A stretch of 64,000 nucleotides of DNA, taken from positions 3,288,501 to 3,352,500 of the forward strand of contig NC_085126.1 of the NCBI RefSeq assembly GCF_030269925.1, read 5' to 3'. This document shows positions 30,584 through 42,605 of this stretch, piece by piece. This DNA comes from Bombyx mori. Lineage: Eukaryota; Arthropoda; Insecta; Lepidoptera; Bombycidae. A program made the position numbers and the translations under genes. The stretch's first letter is position 1, and each line of letters opens with the position of its first letter. A model generated the notes under the pieces. The model searched no databases. It was not told where the DNA came from and worked only from the letters and a program-made list of their open reading frames with translations.

Positions 30584-32880
30584 GCCACGGCGGTGGCATC
30601 AACAAGTGCGTAGAGTTCTACCCATCTTGTAGCTACATCCTCTACCAGGAGTACCCATCGCTCCCCCTGCTCTGCTTCTGGCAGTGGCCCGAACAAATCG
30701 ATTGCGAGAACCTCTCCTCGCTGTTGAAGCACAGGAGTGAGCCTATACGGCGGTACCGATATAGGCGGATGATCACCGGTATCAATGTGGTGCTCGGCGT
30801 AAAGGGTTGGGGCTCCCCCCACCCTAAAGATGTCTCCATTCTCCTGCAATAAATGTGATAGCTGCTGCCGTTCATCGGAGCCAAGCATAGAACCCTTATC
30901 ATCACGCAGGAAGTCAGCAGTAGAAGCAAACATGCATGGTTTAGGGCACTCATATTCAATTGGATAGGTAACCCGTTTTCCCGAAAAATGCCAAGTGGAT
31001 GAAGCAAAGTCAAGCACAATACCTGCCGCCACCAAAAAATCCATGCCAAGCAAAGTTTCATTATTTTGAGCATCTGGAAAAACAGTAAATTCAAGGGTTA
31101 CTGACCTTTCGGGACTTATCCTTACTTCTAGAGTAGTGAGCAAAACTCGGCGGGTGCGCGCGGAACCGTCTGCAAGCCTCACCCGACGCCTGGTTTCCTC
31201 ACACGGATGGTTATGCTTTAACAGCAATTCATAAAGCAACGCTCCGGCAACGCTACTCTTAGCTCCCGTATCCAACAAAGCATTACCTCGTATACCTAAC
31301 ATTTGAACACTTAAAATTGGTCTTAACCTAACCTGGTGCTCAGTAGAGTTACTCTGGGCAACACTTTTCACATTAGAATTAATTGTCGAAAAATGTCCGA
31401 CGTTTTCCATGGTCACCCTATTTTCGTTCATCATGGTCACCCTATCGCGGCCACTTGGTACCTCGGAATAACTATGTTTTGGTTCGGTACCACTCGAGTA
31501 ACGCATCAGGGGCCTATTCCTAGAACTAATATTATTGTTTATATTATGATTAAGTCTAGAATAATTTTGAAGTCTAACCTTGTTATCAGTACCGAAAAAG
31601 CGCGGAGGAAGAATCGCCTTAAAATCGGTAGGATAATAATTATTTTCATTATCAACAAAACATTGTTTACGATTATTAATACAAATGGACGACTTTACGG
31701 TGTTTGAAGTGCAAGCTGTATGCAACGAGCTGTCGCGATGAATAGAGTTCACTGAACTTGACAGCTGTGTATTTACTTTACCAATAGGTAAATCGGATGT
31801 GACTGATCGGGTCCGTGCAGCGTCGACGGCGTAATAACTTGCGTTACACTTTGTACACTGAGACCGAGTAACACCTTTGGTACCACACCCGTAACACGAG
31901 GATACAGCTTGCGTATTTTCGTTGTCGAATTTCGTTTTTGACGCAAATTTTAAACACTCATCACGAATATGTGCGTACTTTTTGCAATAAACACAGAACA
32001 GTCTTTTAACAATCGACGTAGATGATACATTATCAGTGTTCGTGTAGCGAGGCGCGGGGACTCGAACGGTGCTCGGCGCAGCGCTGTCGTCGCGTGGCGG
32101 GCCGCCAGCGGCGCCCGAGTTGAATATTTTCCGCGGCGTCATCCGCGCCGAAGTCGAAGCACCGGCGGGAACTTCGCCTACGGTACTACCCGATGAACGT
32201 GGCGTCGCTCGCTGAGGATGATGAATAAATTCAGGCGGACTGGTCTCGTAGATGGAGTCCTCGATATGGCGCGTTTTCTTTAATAACGTGTCGTATGAAG
32301 TTATTTCGTCTCTTCTTAATCTTTTACGAACACGACGGTGTAGAAGGCCGTAAAGCATATCAATTTGAACTTTCTCACTAAGGTCACCAGGTGGGAGTCG
32401 AGCTAGCAGGGCTCGTGCTCTTGCAACGAAGATCTCCGTCTTCTCTCTTTGTCCTTGCGACATTTTGAAGAGCTCTAAGTAGACTCGATGGGGCGGTCTG
32501 CAATCACCGAAAGCGCTTCGTAACGATGATAAAGCGTCGTCCCAGGAAGTGATGCTAGCTTTAACGCCTTGCCACCACATGGCTGCATTTCCGTTTAGTA
32601 ACATCGAGAGTCCTCGTAACGCGATGGCGTGTCCTACGTCAGCACAATCTTTGTATGATTCGACCGCGTCAAGGAAACCGTCGAGTGAGTCGCCGGGCGC
32701 TCCGCTGAACCGCGCCGTGCATGACGCGAAGTTCCCAGAATGGTGAGCGGGCGTCGAGGAAGGCGGTGATGTCGGCTCCGACGTCGGTGTTGCTGATGAT
32801 TCGAGTTGAGTTTTATGCTCAAAAACTCGGTCGAGTAGGCGTTCGAATGCTGCCATTTGACTTTCTTGTAATGACGCCAT
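30517..32880 (-). pseudogene. Gag-protease fused to partial integrase
   Basis: 787 codons without interruption. Residues about 40-215 are a retrotransposon capsid-like region (AMWWQGVKASITSWDDALSS, LYLELFKMSQGQREKTEIF-type wording). One CCHC knuckle is CVYCKKYAHIRDEC; a second, CYGCGTKGVTRSQC, lacks the His. Near residues 530-545 is an aspartic protease active site, ALLDTGAKSSVAG, followed by TLLGMDFLVAAGIVLDF. At SVPPYRLTP, the expected start of reverse transcriptase, the frame jumps to EVLAIDLFGPLPEA and WVLLVEDVATRWVELYAL of integrase. An in-frame deletion thus removed the whole reverse transcriptase/RNase H. The ORF ends within the integrase core, before its second catalytic Asp. It could be mobilised only by another element's enzymes. 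Confidence 0.85.
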
Positions 32881-33046
32881 GTTGTTTGCGGTAAATGTTG
32901 GCGTCGGTCCCGCGGTTGAACCAATTTCTTCTTCAACGTCTTGAAAATCGGATTGACGCCGTGACTGACGACGAGTACGTGTCGTAATTACGTAGATTCA
33001 CTCCGAAATACTAGTTAAAGGGCCCGCGCTTGGGCTGCCAGTTTAA

Positions 33047-33275
33047 TGTTAGGTGCCCGACTGGCATGAGACTCTCGGGTTGTCAGTTCCGGTATCGGCC
33101 GGGGGCGCATGTATTCCGCTTCAAAGTCTGGCGCGCACTAATTGCCATAATTGGGGGTGCGAATGATGCAACAGATGCGCGGGCGCGGGTAGCGCGGGGT
33201 GGGTCGTCGCGGCACGGACCTGAGTCACACTCCCTTTGGCTGCTGTTGCCCCGCGAAACGGAACACTGCGTTACA
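33047..33275 (-). repeat. 5' LTR of gypsy-like element
   Basis: 229 bp, about 95% identical by eye to the 3' LTR apart from a 9 bp indel. Confidence 0.85.
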
Positions 33276-34069
33276 GTGTAATAATAATCAACATCAACTT
33301 TTACAATTTTAAACCGAATTAAATTTTGTTTCAAATGTGAAGGGTAGATGACGCTATTCTTAATTATTTCAGAATTTAAAATTAAAATCTGAAAGCCTTG
33401 AAACATCAATCCGCATAAATGTAATTTAAAAACTACAGTAAGAGGCTTAAATAAAAAGCTGAACTTAACTCAGCCTTAATTAGAATTTTCATCGGAATTC
33501 AGTAGTAAAGTTCAAGTTATTTTGCTGAAATCAAAACCGAAATATTCATAGCATCTTAAACAATCACCTACGAATAAATATTAGTTATTATATTATTTAT
33601 TATTCGTAGACAATCACAACGGTTTTATAGTTTTGGGAAGGGATTTTTTGTAACGCCATCTCGTAAAGTATTTCGGTATTACATTACAAAACAAAATTGT
33701 TTCTCCAACAGTAACAACAGTACTTGCTTCGGCAGTACTTAAACTAAAATACTAACAGTAACAACATTAACGTTATTTAATGTATAAACCGTTCAATAAG
33801 AACTGCAAACTATCCCCTTGAAGCTACAGTTTATGTAGGAATAATGACTTTTTGGCGGGAACGCGAGGTGTGAAGTTGTGTGATTTGTTTTAATTTGTCT
33901 ATTTAGTGTTTCTTCGGGTTTAAATGTGTAATAATAGTGGTTTATTAACTGTTTTATATCTGTGAAAGTGCACAAACGTGGGAAAATGAAACAAAGCCGC
34001 TGTACGTAACTTCTCGGTTTCCTCCAAAAAGTCCACTGAGATCTTAGTAAATGACCACCACCATTTTAC
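33276..34069. other. AT-rich DNA, nothing recognised
   Basis: About 0.8 kb of AT-rich intronic DNA. An 18-base run TAATATAATAACTAATATTT-like hairpin sits near 33575-33608 (CGAATAAATA / TATTTATTATTCG); nothing else. Confidence 0.4.
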
Positions 34070-34285
34070 TGAGATTATATTTCATTCCATATCATCTCAT
34101 CTCATTTCATTTCATCCCTTTTGATTAATGTCTCAAATTAATCATCTTCATTTCATTTCACTCCATAATATCACATTTCATTTCACTCCATAATATCATT
34201 TTTCATAAAAATATGAATATAAATTAAAATAAGACATGACTTAAAGGTCTCAGTTACCAGGTCATAAAATCCATTACAAATAGGA
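34070..34285 (+). repeat. Dispersed repeat F, copy 2
   Basis: Same family as 18841-19022, with the CATTTCATTTCACTCCATAA unit repeated. Ends GTTACCAGGTCATAAAATCC. Confidence 0.6.
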
Positions 34286-35200
34286 ATAATTCCAGCGCAC
34301 CCTGGCGGCCGTAGATTACCATTCTCGAATATTTATAGTCTGTGGCATGTCACTTTTTACATCGAAAAAAGTTAGGATCGAAATTTTTGAGCGAGCCATA
34401 GTTTGTGGTGATAAAATTAATAATTTCAAGTAGATTAATTGTTGTAATTGATATAACTAGTTAATATCAGTAAAATAAAGTTGTGAGTGATTGATATAAT
34501 ATACAATTTAGGAACCAGAAGTACCGTAGAATTAAATAAAATTTCGCAACCTCAAAAAACTGTTCTGCTCACAGTAAACACAGTCGGTAGTCTGGCGCTC
34601 CGTTTACAACGGGATTTTTGAACGGAACTTGGCGCCAGATTCTACCGAATCTGTGGATATACTCGTAATTGACACGACTGATAGTCCGGGATTTCATGAG
34701 TACGCACCAGTAAGCAATAAAAGGCTTAGTATTCAAATACTATAACAATTACAGAAATTTAAATTAGGGTAACAATTGATCGCCTCTTCATTAAAGTCCT
34801 TAATAATTCCTGACCACTGAACTGCTGGGTCCGGTTGCGGTTCTTCCTCCGTTGAACTGGTTCTCGTTAGACATAATAATATGTGTTTAATGTTTAGGGC
34901 CTTAAGGTAAACCTTATCTTTACAACGCAAAAGATAATCCTAATATGGTAAAGTGAAACGTTTGTTTTTTTTAAAAATACGCTAGAAATAGATTATTCCA
35001 AATTAAAATACACCTTCCAAGAAATTTTACTACATAAGTATACAAGAAACACTATAGAAGACGCTCAGAGAACCGAAGTCCGTTTAGTGCCCCCACCTAT
35101 CTTGAAACATAGATTTTAAACTTCAATAGGCATGACGGCTGTTCCAAGCCTCCAAACTGGAAAGCGAACTTGCTTTGCGGGAGAAATAGGAAACGAGACA
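34286..35200. other. Unclassified DNA with an 77 nt hairpin
   Basis: No gene. At 34579-34655 an imperfect hairpin pairs CACAG, TCGGTAG, TCTGGCGC and TCCGTT with their complements, separated by small bulges. Confidence 0.45.
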
Positions 35201-35202
35201 TC

Positions 35203-35450
35203 ACCTGGTGGTAGGACCTTTTGTGAGTCCGCGCGGGTAGGTACTACCGCCCTGCCTATTTCTGCCGTGAAGCAGTAATAATGCGTTTCGGTTTGAAGGG
35301 TGGGGCAGCCGTTGTAACTATACTGAGATCTTAGAACTTATATCTCAAGGTGGGTGGCGCATTTACGCTGTAGATGTCCATGGGCTCCAGTCACCACTTA
35401 ACACCAGGTGGGCTGTGAGCTCTTCCACCCATCTAAGCCATAAAAAAAAA
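35203..35450 (+). repeat. Bm1-like SINE, 5'-truncated
   Basis: GGTGGTAGGACCTTTTGTGA ... CATCTAAGCCATAAA plus poly(A). Confidence 0.85.
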
Positions 35451-35990
35451 ACCTCGCAAAAGCTTAAGACGACCACCAGTGATTAAGCAAATTATAAATT
35501 TGGGTGTTTGTTTTTTGATCACACAATATTATTCATTCATCGTGGAAGTCGTTTCTAAATATGTTTTATGTATAAGATTAGAAAAAAATTGACGCAAGCA
35601 AGCCAGTCGTCTTACTCTTTAGACCACAGCCACATTAAATATATCTAACGATTTAAGTAATAATAATAATAACTTATTTATTTCTCTCTTAAAAGTATAA
35701 TACAAATACAAATGGAAATTAACCTTGTGATTTATTTGGTAAGCCTTTGAAAGAGCTGAAGTCTGTACTAGGTTCAAAGACCTATATTACTGATTAAGTT
35801 CGGTTAAATCGAGAACAGATGCTGCGGACTAGTGTTGAGAGATCATTAGGTGTTATCATTTAAGAAGGTCATTATTCGTGTGTGTGAGTGTGTGCATGTG
35901 TGGGCATGTGGACGCATGCATGTTGTATTGTGTATGTGTGAGTATCTGCATCTATGTGTGTTTTTTATTACTATTACATAGGTATAACTA
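35451..35990. repeat. Unclassified DNA with a TG-rich microsatellite
   Basis: Imperfect (TG)n/(TGTGCATG) tract at about 35868-35965. Otherwise nothing recognised. Confidence 0.5.
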
Positions 35991-35999
35991 ATTAATTGA

Positions 36000-37265
36000 T
36001 TAATTGGGCTCTAAAACAAAAAAGGAGATTACTTCACAGTCTGGAGTAAGTTCTCTGTTTGCTCGTAGTCTAGATCGTGAAGCCAATTTGTTAGTGCATG
36101 TTTGCATTGGGTCTGTGTCATGGGGTATATATTGATCAGCTTATTGATTTTATTGTATATGAAGCTACTTAGGAAGCCATAGGAGCGTTGAGCTAACGAT
36201 GTAGAAACAAGTATTGTGGGATTTGTGGGACGCACGCCATGCCCGCGCCGCTGACTTACGAGAAATGTCGGATCGTATGGAGTTTTCGAGTGTGCAGTCA
36301 AATAAGGTTAAGAATAAATAATTTACGGACAGAAAGGACTCCACAGGCTTTGTAAAGATCATTTGTAGGAAACCTATAAGTGAGCCGCCATCCAACTATC
36401 AAAATACATCTCTGAGCACGTTGAAGTTTTAAAAAGTGTGTTTTGGAAGACCCACCCCATGCCACTATGCTGTACTGAGTGACTGATTGACTGAGCGCTA
36501 GATATACGGGTGTAAGTACATTTCTTTCAGTAACATGACGAAGATTTTTCAAAATGTAAGTTAGTTTGCGTAATCTGGACGACAGAACGTCAATATGGGA
36601 ATGAAAGGATAATAAGTCATTGACCTGTACACCCAGATATCTAATGCAATTTGTCCTGGCAAGGGAGGGGCAACAGCAGGCAGTTTGTCCAAGAGCTTTA
36701 CAGGAGTGGGCAATAAGTGAAAAGGCGAAGATGATATTTTACCAAATCTAATGAAATAAAAAAAAAAATATTCAACATAAATAAAAGTACATACTTGTTG
36801 AACGTCAAAATAACTACCGCCAATTCACAAAAACTAGCCTCCGTCCTGAGAAGAATTGGCAAGAAACTCAGCGGGCATGTTTTTTTTTTTTAATATTAGA
36901 TAAAAAAAAAAATATTAGGTTATTTTTTTTAAATATTATTTTTACAATGAGTATTATAACGTAACAATAATTACAATATTGAAATGCCCGGAGCGAGTAA
37001 CTCATTCCCACTTTGTGCAATCTTCTAGTCTTACCACGAGGAGACAGAGAAAAAGTGACGTACTTAGTTTTATCCACGTTCAGTGTCAGTAGATTTTCAG
37101 ACAGCCAGTCAGTTACGGTGTTTAGGCCACATTGAGCAAAACTAAAAGCTGTTTCCCAAGAACTGCCGGAAATACGAGAGCAGTATCGTCAGCATAGGTG
37201 CAATAATAAGTAATGCGGATATCAGTTATTGAAAGAAATGTATCTATTGTATCAGAATCAATGTG
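36000..37265 (-). pseudogene. Non-LTR reverse transcriptase relic
   Basis: Minus-strand pieces in order are TYADDTALVF (catalytic motif, near 37170), NVDKTKYVTFSLSPRGKTRR (near 37050), YLALSQSVTQYSIVAWGGSS and FLKLQRAQRCILIV (near 36450), then a C-terminal tail to about 36030. Frames change several times, and a short repeat with AAACTCAGCGGGCATG and poly(A) is inserted near 36850-36930. Inactive. Possibly a Jockey-group LINE different from the one at 9.6 kb. Confidence 0.75.
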
Positions 37266-37385
37266 CGTCAGGATATCATTTCTTTATTTAAACAATATAT
37301 ATTAATTATAAGATGGAAATACCTAAGTTAATGTTGGCTTATAATAAAAGAAAAGAAAAAAATCAAAAAAACTTAAGAGTGATCA

Positions 37386-37391
37386 TTTATT
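37386..37391 (-). terminator. Poly(A) signal of 30K gene 3
   Basis: AATAAA on the minus strand 38 nt past the stop codon. Confidence 0.75.
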
Positions 37392-37428
37392 TCATTATTC
37401 ATAAGCATGAAGCGTTGCCTCTGATTGT

Positions 37429-38220
37429 CTAGAAAGGTGTAACGAACCAGGAGAAGATGTCAGGGAGACCAGCTACTTCACCATCGTGTCCAAATGCCAT
37501 ACGGTCTCCCGAAGCGTCCACAATCCTACCGAGCTTCAAAGCATCGTTGTACTCGCGATTGTAGATGAAGAACAGGACGTCGTTTTCGTACTTCGTGGGC
37601 TGGAGGAACCACTGCTCCCTGGTGGTGTCGGCGGTGTTGGTGCCGAATATAACACGGTCTTGAGTGTTGCAGTCAGTCGTCGAACTTAGTTTCAAGTACT
37701 GGTTGTACTTAGTGTTGTGGATCTTGAAGTACACTCTGTTGTTCTCCCACAAGGTAATGAACTTCCAACTGATGAGGTCGCTGTTCTTTTCCTTACCATC
37801 GCCGTATGCAAGTCTCTCGTTCGCGGGATCAAGAGTGGGGCCGAGCTTCAGAGCGAGGTTGTAGTTTCTGTAAATGAGCTTAACGAAGTTTCCGGCCATG
37901 ATGAGTCTAAAGTTATAGGGGAAGTACTTTCTGACAATGTGCTGTCCGTTGCCGACCCACAGCTTGTAGCAGTACTCCATGGTGTTCCGACTCTTGTCAA
38001 TGATCAGGTTGTTAACTACATTCTGGATGATGGAGCCCTTGCCTTGGTTCTCGTATTCCAAGCTCTGACGGACAGCGCTGTCGTAGTCACCGGTGAGGAT
38101 GCTGTTGTACAGTTTCTCCTCGAGTTCTTTGTTAGAACTGCTCATGCTTCCCGCGGACATTTCAGTGACGCCGGCGCTGACGGCGAGCACGCACGACGCG
38201 AACACCACGAGAAATTTCAT
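37429..38220 (-). CDS. 30K lipoprotein, 30Kc12/21/23 subgroup (30K gene 3)
   Basis: 263 residues from [17 protein letters not shown]. The frame is open for 14 more codons upstream, but the splice acceptor ATGTTACAG ends at 38233, so MKFL is the start. The signal peptide is residues 1 to about 16. The helical domain ([20 protein letters not shown] to YKLWVGNG) is about 30-115. The beta-trefoil ([36 protein letters not shown] at the end) is about 120-263. Compared with the 30Kc19 pair it has a Ser-rich insertion after the signal ([11 protein letters not shown]). Secreted fat-body/hemolymph lipoprotein by family. The coding sequence is a single exon, antisense inside IFT52 intron 1. Which named family member this is I cannot settle from memory. 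Confidence 0.95.
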
Positions 38221-38232
38221 TATCACAGTTGC

Positions 38233-39150
38233 CTGTAACATAAAGCAAAGTTCTTTGTACAAATAGTATTAATTGTCAATGTTAGTAATAACAAAAAAAA
38301 TGGTAGACTTTTTTAAATAAACTAAATGATTTTTTCGGTCCACCAACCAGTGTTGGTGTGCCTGTCACATTTATGTCAGCTCGATAGTTGTGCTGACGAT
38401 TAAAAGGAATATAGACTCTTTTTTTTTTTAAAAGATCCAGATTTAAAATTCATGTTTCGAAATTCATGTTTCGAAAAAAAAAAAATGGCGTAACAAACGC
38501 CATTATTTTTTTTTTCTACCTAAGCTAGCCTAGAGAGGCTATTCCAGCGTAGCCGTAACTAGTGTCGCCATTTATATTGAACTCGTCGAGTCATTATTCC
38601 GAAACATATCGTCAGGGGTGCCATTTAAACATTTCTAACAATCTATGCCTGTTTAAAAATGAGTTTTAAGCGTAGTCCAGGCAGAGTATCTCCCCGAGAC
38701 CCGTTCCATGCCCTGGTCAGGGGACATGAGGATCCAGAATCATGGTAAAATTAACGTTAACCCGTTTGTCTGCGTTTACAAGTCAATTATGGGTTGTGTC
38801 CAGGGTATCCCGAATCACAAAGATCTTTTTTTTATTGCTTAGATGTCAGGACGAGCTCACAGCTCACCTGGTACTAAGTTGTTACCGGAACCCAGCTTGA
38901 GATATGAGTTCTAAGGTCTCAGTATAGTTACAACGGCTGCTCCACCCTTCAAACCGAAACGCATTACTGCTTCATGGCAGAAATAGGTATGGTGGTGGTA
39001 CCTACCCGTGCGGACTCACAAGAGGTCCTACCACCAGTACCAGTGCACATCAAGCATCTTTATCATTGGTAATTGAAGGCAGCGCCAGATTAAACTATTA
39101 CAGTTGTAATTTATGTGGTAATGTTCAGTTAAATATAATATAAGTCTTAC
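38233..39150 (-). other. Intron 1 of 30K gene 3
   Basis: Donor AAAAG|GTAAGA at 39150-39149, acceptor TGTTACAG, 918 bp. It contains a Bm1-like SINE (38826-39041, minus) and a short family-B LINE tail (38508-38570, minus). Confidence 0.85.
38826..39041 (-). repeat. Bm1-like SINE in intron 1 of 30K gene 3
   Basis: T-run, TTGCTTAGATGTCAGGACG ... ACCACCAGTACC, with a deletion of about 40 bp in the middle. Confidence 0.85.
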
Positions 39151-39211
39151 CTTTTCCGATCGCTTTCAAGTCTGCAATGCTTTGCTGCTTGCTGCACTTG
39201 GGTCTTATATA
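39151..39211 (-). promoter_or_regulatory. Promoter and non-coding exon 1 of 30K gene 3
   Basis: TATATAAG at 39211-39204. The likely start is the A of GCATTG at 39178. Exon 1 is 39178-39151 (28 nt) and ends GAAAAG|GTAAGA. The upstream CAAATG block of genes 1, 2 and 4 is not evident here. Confidence 0.75.
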
Positions 39212-39446
39212 CTCTGTCGGGTACTTGAAACCTCGCCCTTATCATAGCTATAGGTCGTAAGTCAGACTGGTCAATCACTTATTATGTTATTGTTTTCTTT
39301 AATTCAAAAGTAATGATTTATCTAGAATGTTAAAAGAGCATTTTCTGTTTAATAAACTTGTTACAATGACATGTGTATGTTTATCTGATTTTATCGACAG
39401 TTCGAGTTACATTTTAGTGTTTTATTTGCTATAGTATACATACCGA

Positions 39447-39712
39447 TTTTTTTTTGGTCAGGATGAAATCGCCGGACTTCCGCCCTTTTCTGGGGATACT
39501 GGGCGGGGTATGTCAGAGTCGAACTGACTAAAACCTTCTGTCGCTCAACAACCAACGTCCAAACCTCGTATGAGACAGAACTCATGACAAGACAAAGGGG
39601 GGAAAGTGAAGCGTTTAGTGCGGAACACATCTCTTCCATCACCCTCCCCCTCGGGACGCCGGACTGGCTGGCGGTCGTCGGCGCCACGACCACCAGCCCT
39701 CTCGGTCGGCAG
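39447..39712 (-). repeat. 3' end of a non-LTR element (family G, copy 2)
   Basis: T-run, GGTCAGGATGAAATCGCC, then about 260 bp shared with 1730-1996. About 240 bp upstream of the 30K gene 3 TATA box. Confidence 0.6.
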
Positions 39713-39745
39713 ACTGTCCGAAGCCCGCCTACATGGCGCCGTTTA

Positions 39746-40575
39746 AAGTGGGTATAAATACCGGTGTTCTATTTTTATTATGTAAGTTTGAACAACAACA
39801 TAGTCGCACAGTTTGAAAAATTTTTTGACATGTAAATACATAATATGTACATCATGCCCATACTCTGACGGCGGTGGGCTATGAAAATGGCGACGATCCC
39901 ACTGAGAAGATTTGGCTAAAAATTCAGCTGATTGATGTTATATAGACTAGGTTTTACGTCCAACTCTTCGACAAGTTCGACGGGTACCTAGTCTACGTGT
40001 TATGCCTGCTCCTAGTGTTAGAATCAGAGCTTGATACGAATACACCGGCATGTTATCATTTAGCCCCGATGAGTTCTAAACGAATGGTAGTTACACAATA
40101 CGATTGAAAGTTCGACTTCAAGGTGGTTGACGGTATTCACATTTCATTTTGTGTTTGTTTAAAGTCCATTGTCCATTGTCCATGTCCGATGTCCATTTAT
40201 CAGATGGGCAGTGTGCTCCATGGAATTAGGACACCGGACCACTAAATTCCTTTACGGTGACATAATTTAGTTGGTTTTGTTTTTATTTAAACACATTATT
40301 CCTTCATCGCGGAAGTCATTCGTGAACAGGCTAAGGAACTTTGTTTTGCATAGTCACATCGACCAGAGTGCAGTACGAGTTTTTTAATTTCTCGTTCGCG
40401 AAAAAGTTAACAAAAAACCAGGATCTTTGTTCCTGTCAGCGATGTCACCTCACCTCACATGAGTCACCTTTTGAATGGGGATACCGAGATTTACCGCGTG
40501 AATTTTCTATCGTGCCTAAGCCAGAATGACGCGATATGTCAGGCCTCGCTCCATGGTTTCCAACTCAGTTTTAGG
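39746..40575. other. Nothing recognised
   Basis: About 0.8 kb, no supported gene; a short run of GTCCATTGTCCATTGTCCAT repeats near 40165. Confidence 0.4.
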
Positions 40576-41132
40576 ACAGCCTACAAGCGCGGTGGCTGGA
40601 GCTACCTCTTTTTTTTTGTCTTCACTGGAACCGTATTCCTTCCAGCGGTGATTGGGGCCATTAAAGCCGTTTTCTGTTCCGCCCTCGGCCTCGCTCCTCT
40701 GCGGCGCGACTGTGGACCAGCTGACCGTGTGGGCTACGGGGGCATGGGGGAATGTGCGCGGCTCGAACGGAGCCGGTGCTGCTGTCTTCTTTCCCTTTTT
40801 AAGGGGCTTTGTCGACGTCGCCCAAAACACGTCATTACTGATCCTCCCGATCCATTAACGGTGCTTTTAGGCACCACAAGCACCGGTCACCGTCCTCGTT
40901 GAACCCGTCCCTTGCGACGAAAGGCTATTAACCCATAGACACAGCCCATTGAGTTTCTCGCCGGATCTTCTCAGCGGGTCGCATTTCCGATCCGGTGGTA
41001 GATTCTGCGAAGCACTACTCTTGCCAGTGCCAGTGTTAGCAACACTCCGGTTTGAGACGCGTGAGCTCACCTACACGTTAGGTCGAAGCTGATATATCAT
41101 CTCAAGGCTATCAGCATAGGTAGGAAAAAAAG
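40576..41132 (+). repeat. LINE family B fragment
   Basis: 40803-41132 is the family-B 3' end: PKHVITDPPDPLTVLLGTTS coding tail, GAGTTTCTCGCCGGATCTTC, and CAAGGCTATCAGCATAGGTA with poly(A). The GC-rich 40576-40802 segment upstream may be more of the same element or a different insert. Confidence 0.7.
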
Positions 41133-41232
41133 GCTTCGTCTTCTTGCCGACCTCCGGCGTCGTCTCCGGCACGAAATCGGGAGTGCTCGGTTCCGTCTTT
41201 TCGCTTCTCGTCGCGTCTGCTGCCAGAGATGG

Positions 41233-41486
41233 TCGTTTTTTTTTTATTGCTTAGATGAGTGGACGAGCTCACAGCCCACCTGGTGTTAAGTGGTTACTGG
41301 AGCCCATAGACATCCACAACGTAAATGCGCCACCCACCTTGAGATAAAAGTTTTAAGGTCTCACGTATAGTTACAACGGCTGCCCCACCCTTCAAACCGA
41401 AACGCATTACTGCTTCACGGCAGAAATAGGCGGGGCGGTGGTACCTACCCGCGCGGACTCACAAGAGGTCCTACCACCAGTACCGT
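41233..41486 (-). repeat. Bm1-like SINE, 5'-truncated
   Basis: T-run, TTGCTTAGATGAGTGGACGA ... ACCACCAGTACC. Confidence 0.85.
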
Positions 41487-42201
41487 AGTCACGGTTCTTG
41501 GGGGGAATCAGGCCTCCAGGTTTGCTAGTCGGGCATCAATTTCAATCAACAACCCACATGATACGCTGCAGACGTCGCTCCTCCTCATCCTTGTTCGATG
41601 GATGGGCGTGGGGCGTGGGGGAAAACATGTTGCGACCCCGGGTGACTAGGAGAAGAGTAGGGGAATGGTGATGGGTAAGCTCCCTCACGGCTCGCCTAGT
41701 CTTCATAAAGAGGCAAAGGTATATTTTTATTCCGTTTTATACCGTTATACGTTTACTCCTACTTTTAAAATAAAAAAAATAGAACTTCTCTAAAATTAAT
41801 TAAATTCACATTCATTCAACGTAAACACATTTCACATTTTTTTATTTGTTTTTCAAATCGTACACAGGCTTTTTTTTAAACATTTTCGATATCTGTATTT
41901 TATTTTTGTTGTTTTGGCACAGTATATAACTACATTGGAATACCAAATTTGGTATCGACTTTTTATGCATTTGTTCCTTTTACGGAGCAGATAGCAAGAT
42001 AATGATTATTCTTCAAAATATGGTAATTAATAGTTAGAACCCTGAAAAAGAACATAAGCTTGTCGGAGATGGTCATTAGTTTGGTAGCTAAACGAAACGC
42101 AGCACGATTGCGGTATCGTCGGAACTCGGCAACTTCGTGCTACGACAGAGCCTAGCTGATGGAGACGCGTAGACGCCATCACACTTGCCAACCAGCCTTC
42201 T
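41487..42201. other. Nothing recognised
   Basis: About 0.7 kb without supported feature. Confidence 0.4.
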
Positions 42202-42605
42202 TTTTTTTTTTTATTGCTTAGATAGGTGGACGAGCTCACAGCCCACCTGCTGTTAAGTGGTTACTGGAGCCCATAGACATCTACAACGTAAATGCGCCAC
42301 CCACCTCGAGATATAAGTTCTACGGTCTCAGTATAGTTACAACGGCTACCCCACCCTTCGAACCGAAACGCATTACTGCTCCACGGCGGAAATAGGCGGG
42401 GTGTGGTACCTACCCGTGCGGACTCCCAAGAGGTCCTACCACCAGTGATTACGCAAATGATAATTTTGCGGGTTTGATTTTTATTACACGATGTTATTCC
42501 TTCACCGTGGAAGTCAATCGTGAACATTACGTACGTATTTCATTAGAAAAATTGGTACCCGCCTGCGGGATTCGAACACCGGTGCATCGCTACATCTTGA
42601 AGAGC
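42202..42605 (-). repeat. Nearly full-length Bm1-like SINE
   Basis: T-run, body, then the head with the reversed B box GGGATTCGAACACCGG at about 42569. The terminal 30 bp of the head diverges. Confidence 0.85.

Larger units (their letters stand above)
30050..33275 (-). mobile_element. Internally deleted Ty3/gypsy-type LTR retrotransposon
   Basis: 3226 bp between LTRs at 33047-33275 (5') and 30050-30269 (3'). TGG of a primer binding site starts 6 bases inside the 5' LTR (minus, TGGCAGCCCAAGCG). A purine tract abuts the 3' LTR. The internal region encodes gag, protease and parts of integrase; the reverse transcriptase/RNase H part is missing. No target-site duplication was found (flanks TTTAA and GTGTA). 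Confidence 0.88.

Noticed and set aside
37717..38238. 173-codon plus-strand ORF over 30K gene 3
   Set aside because: Antisense shadow of the lipoprotein coding sequence.
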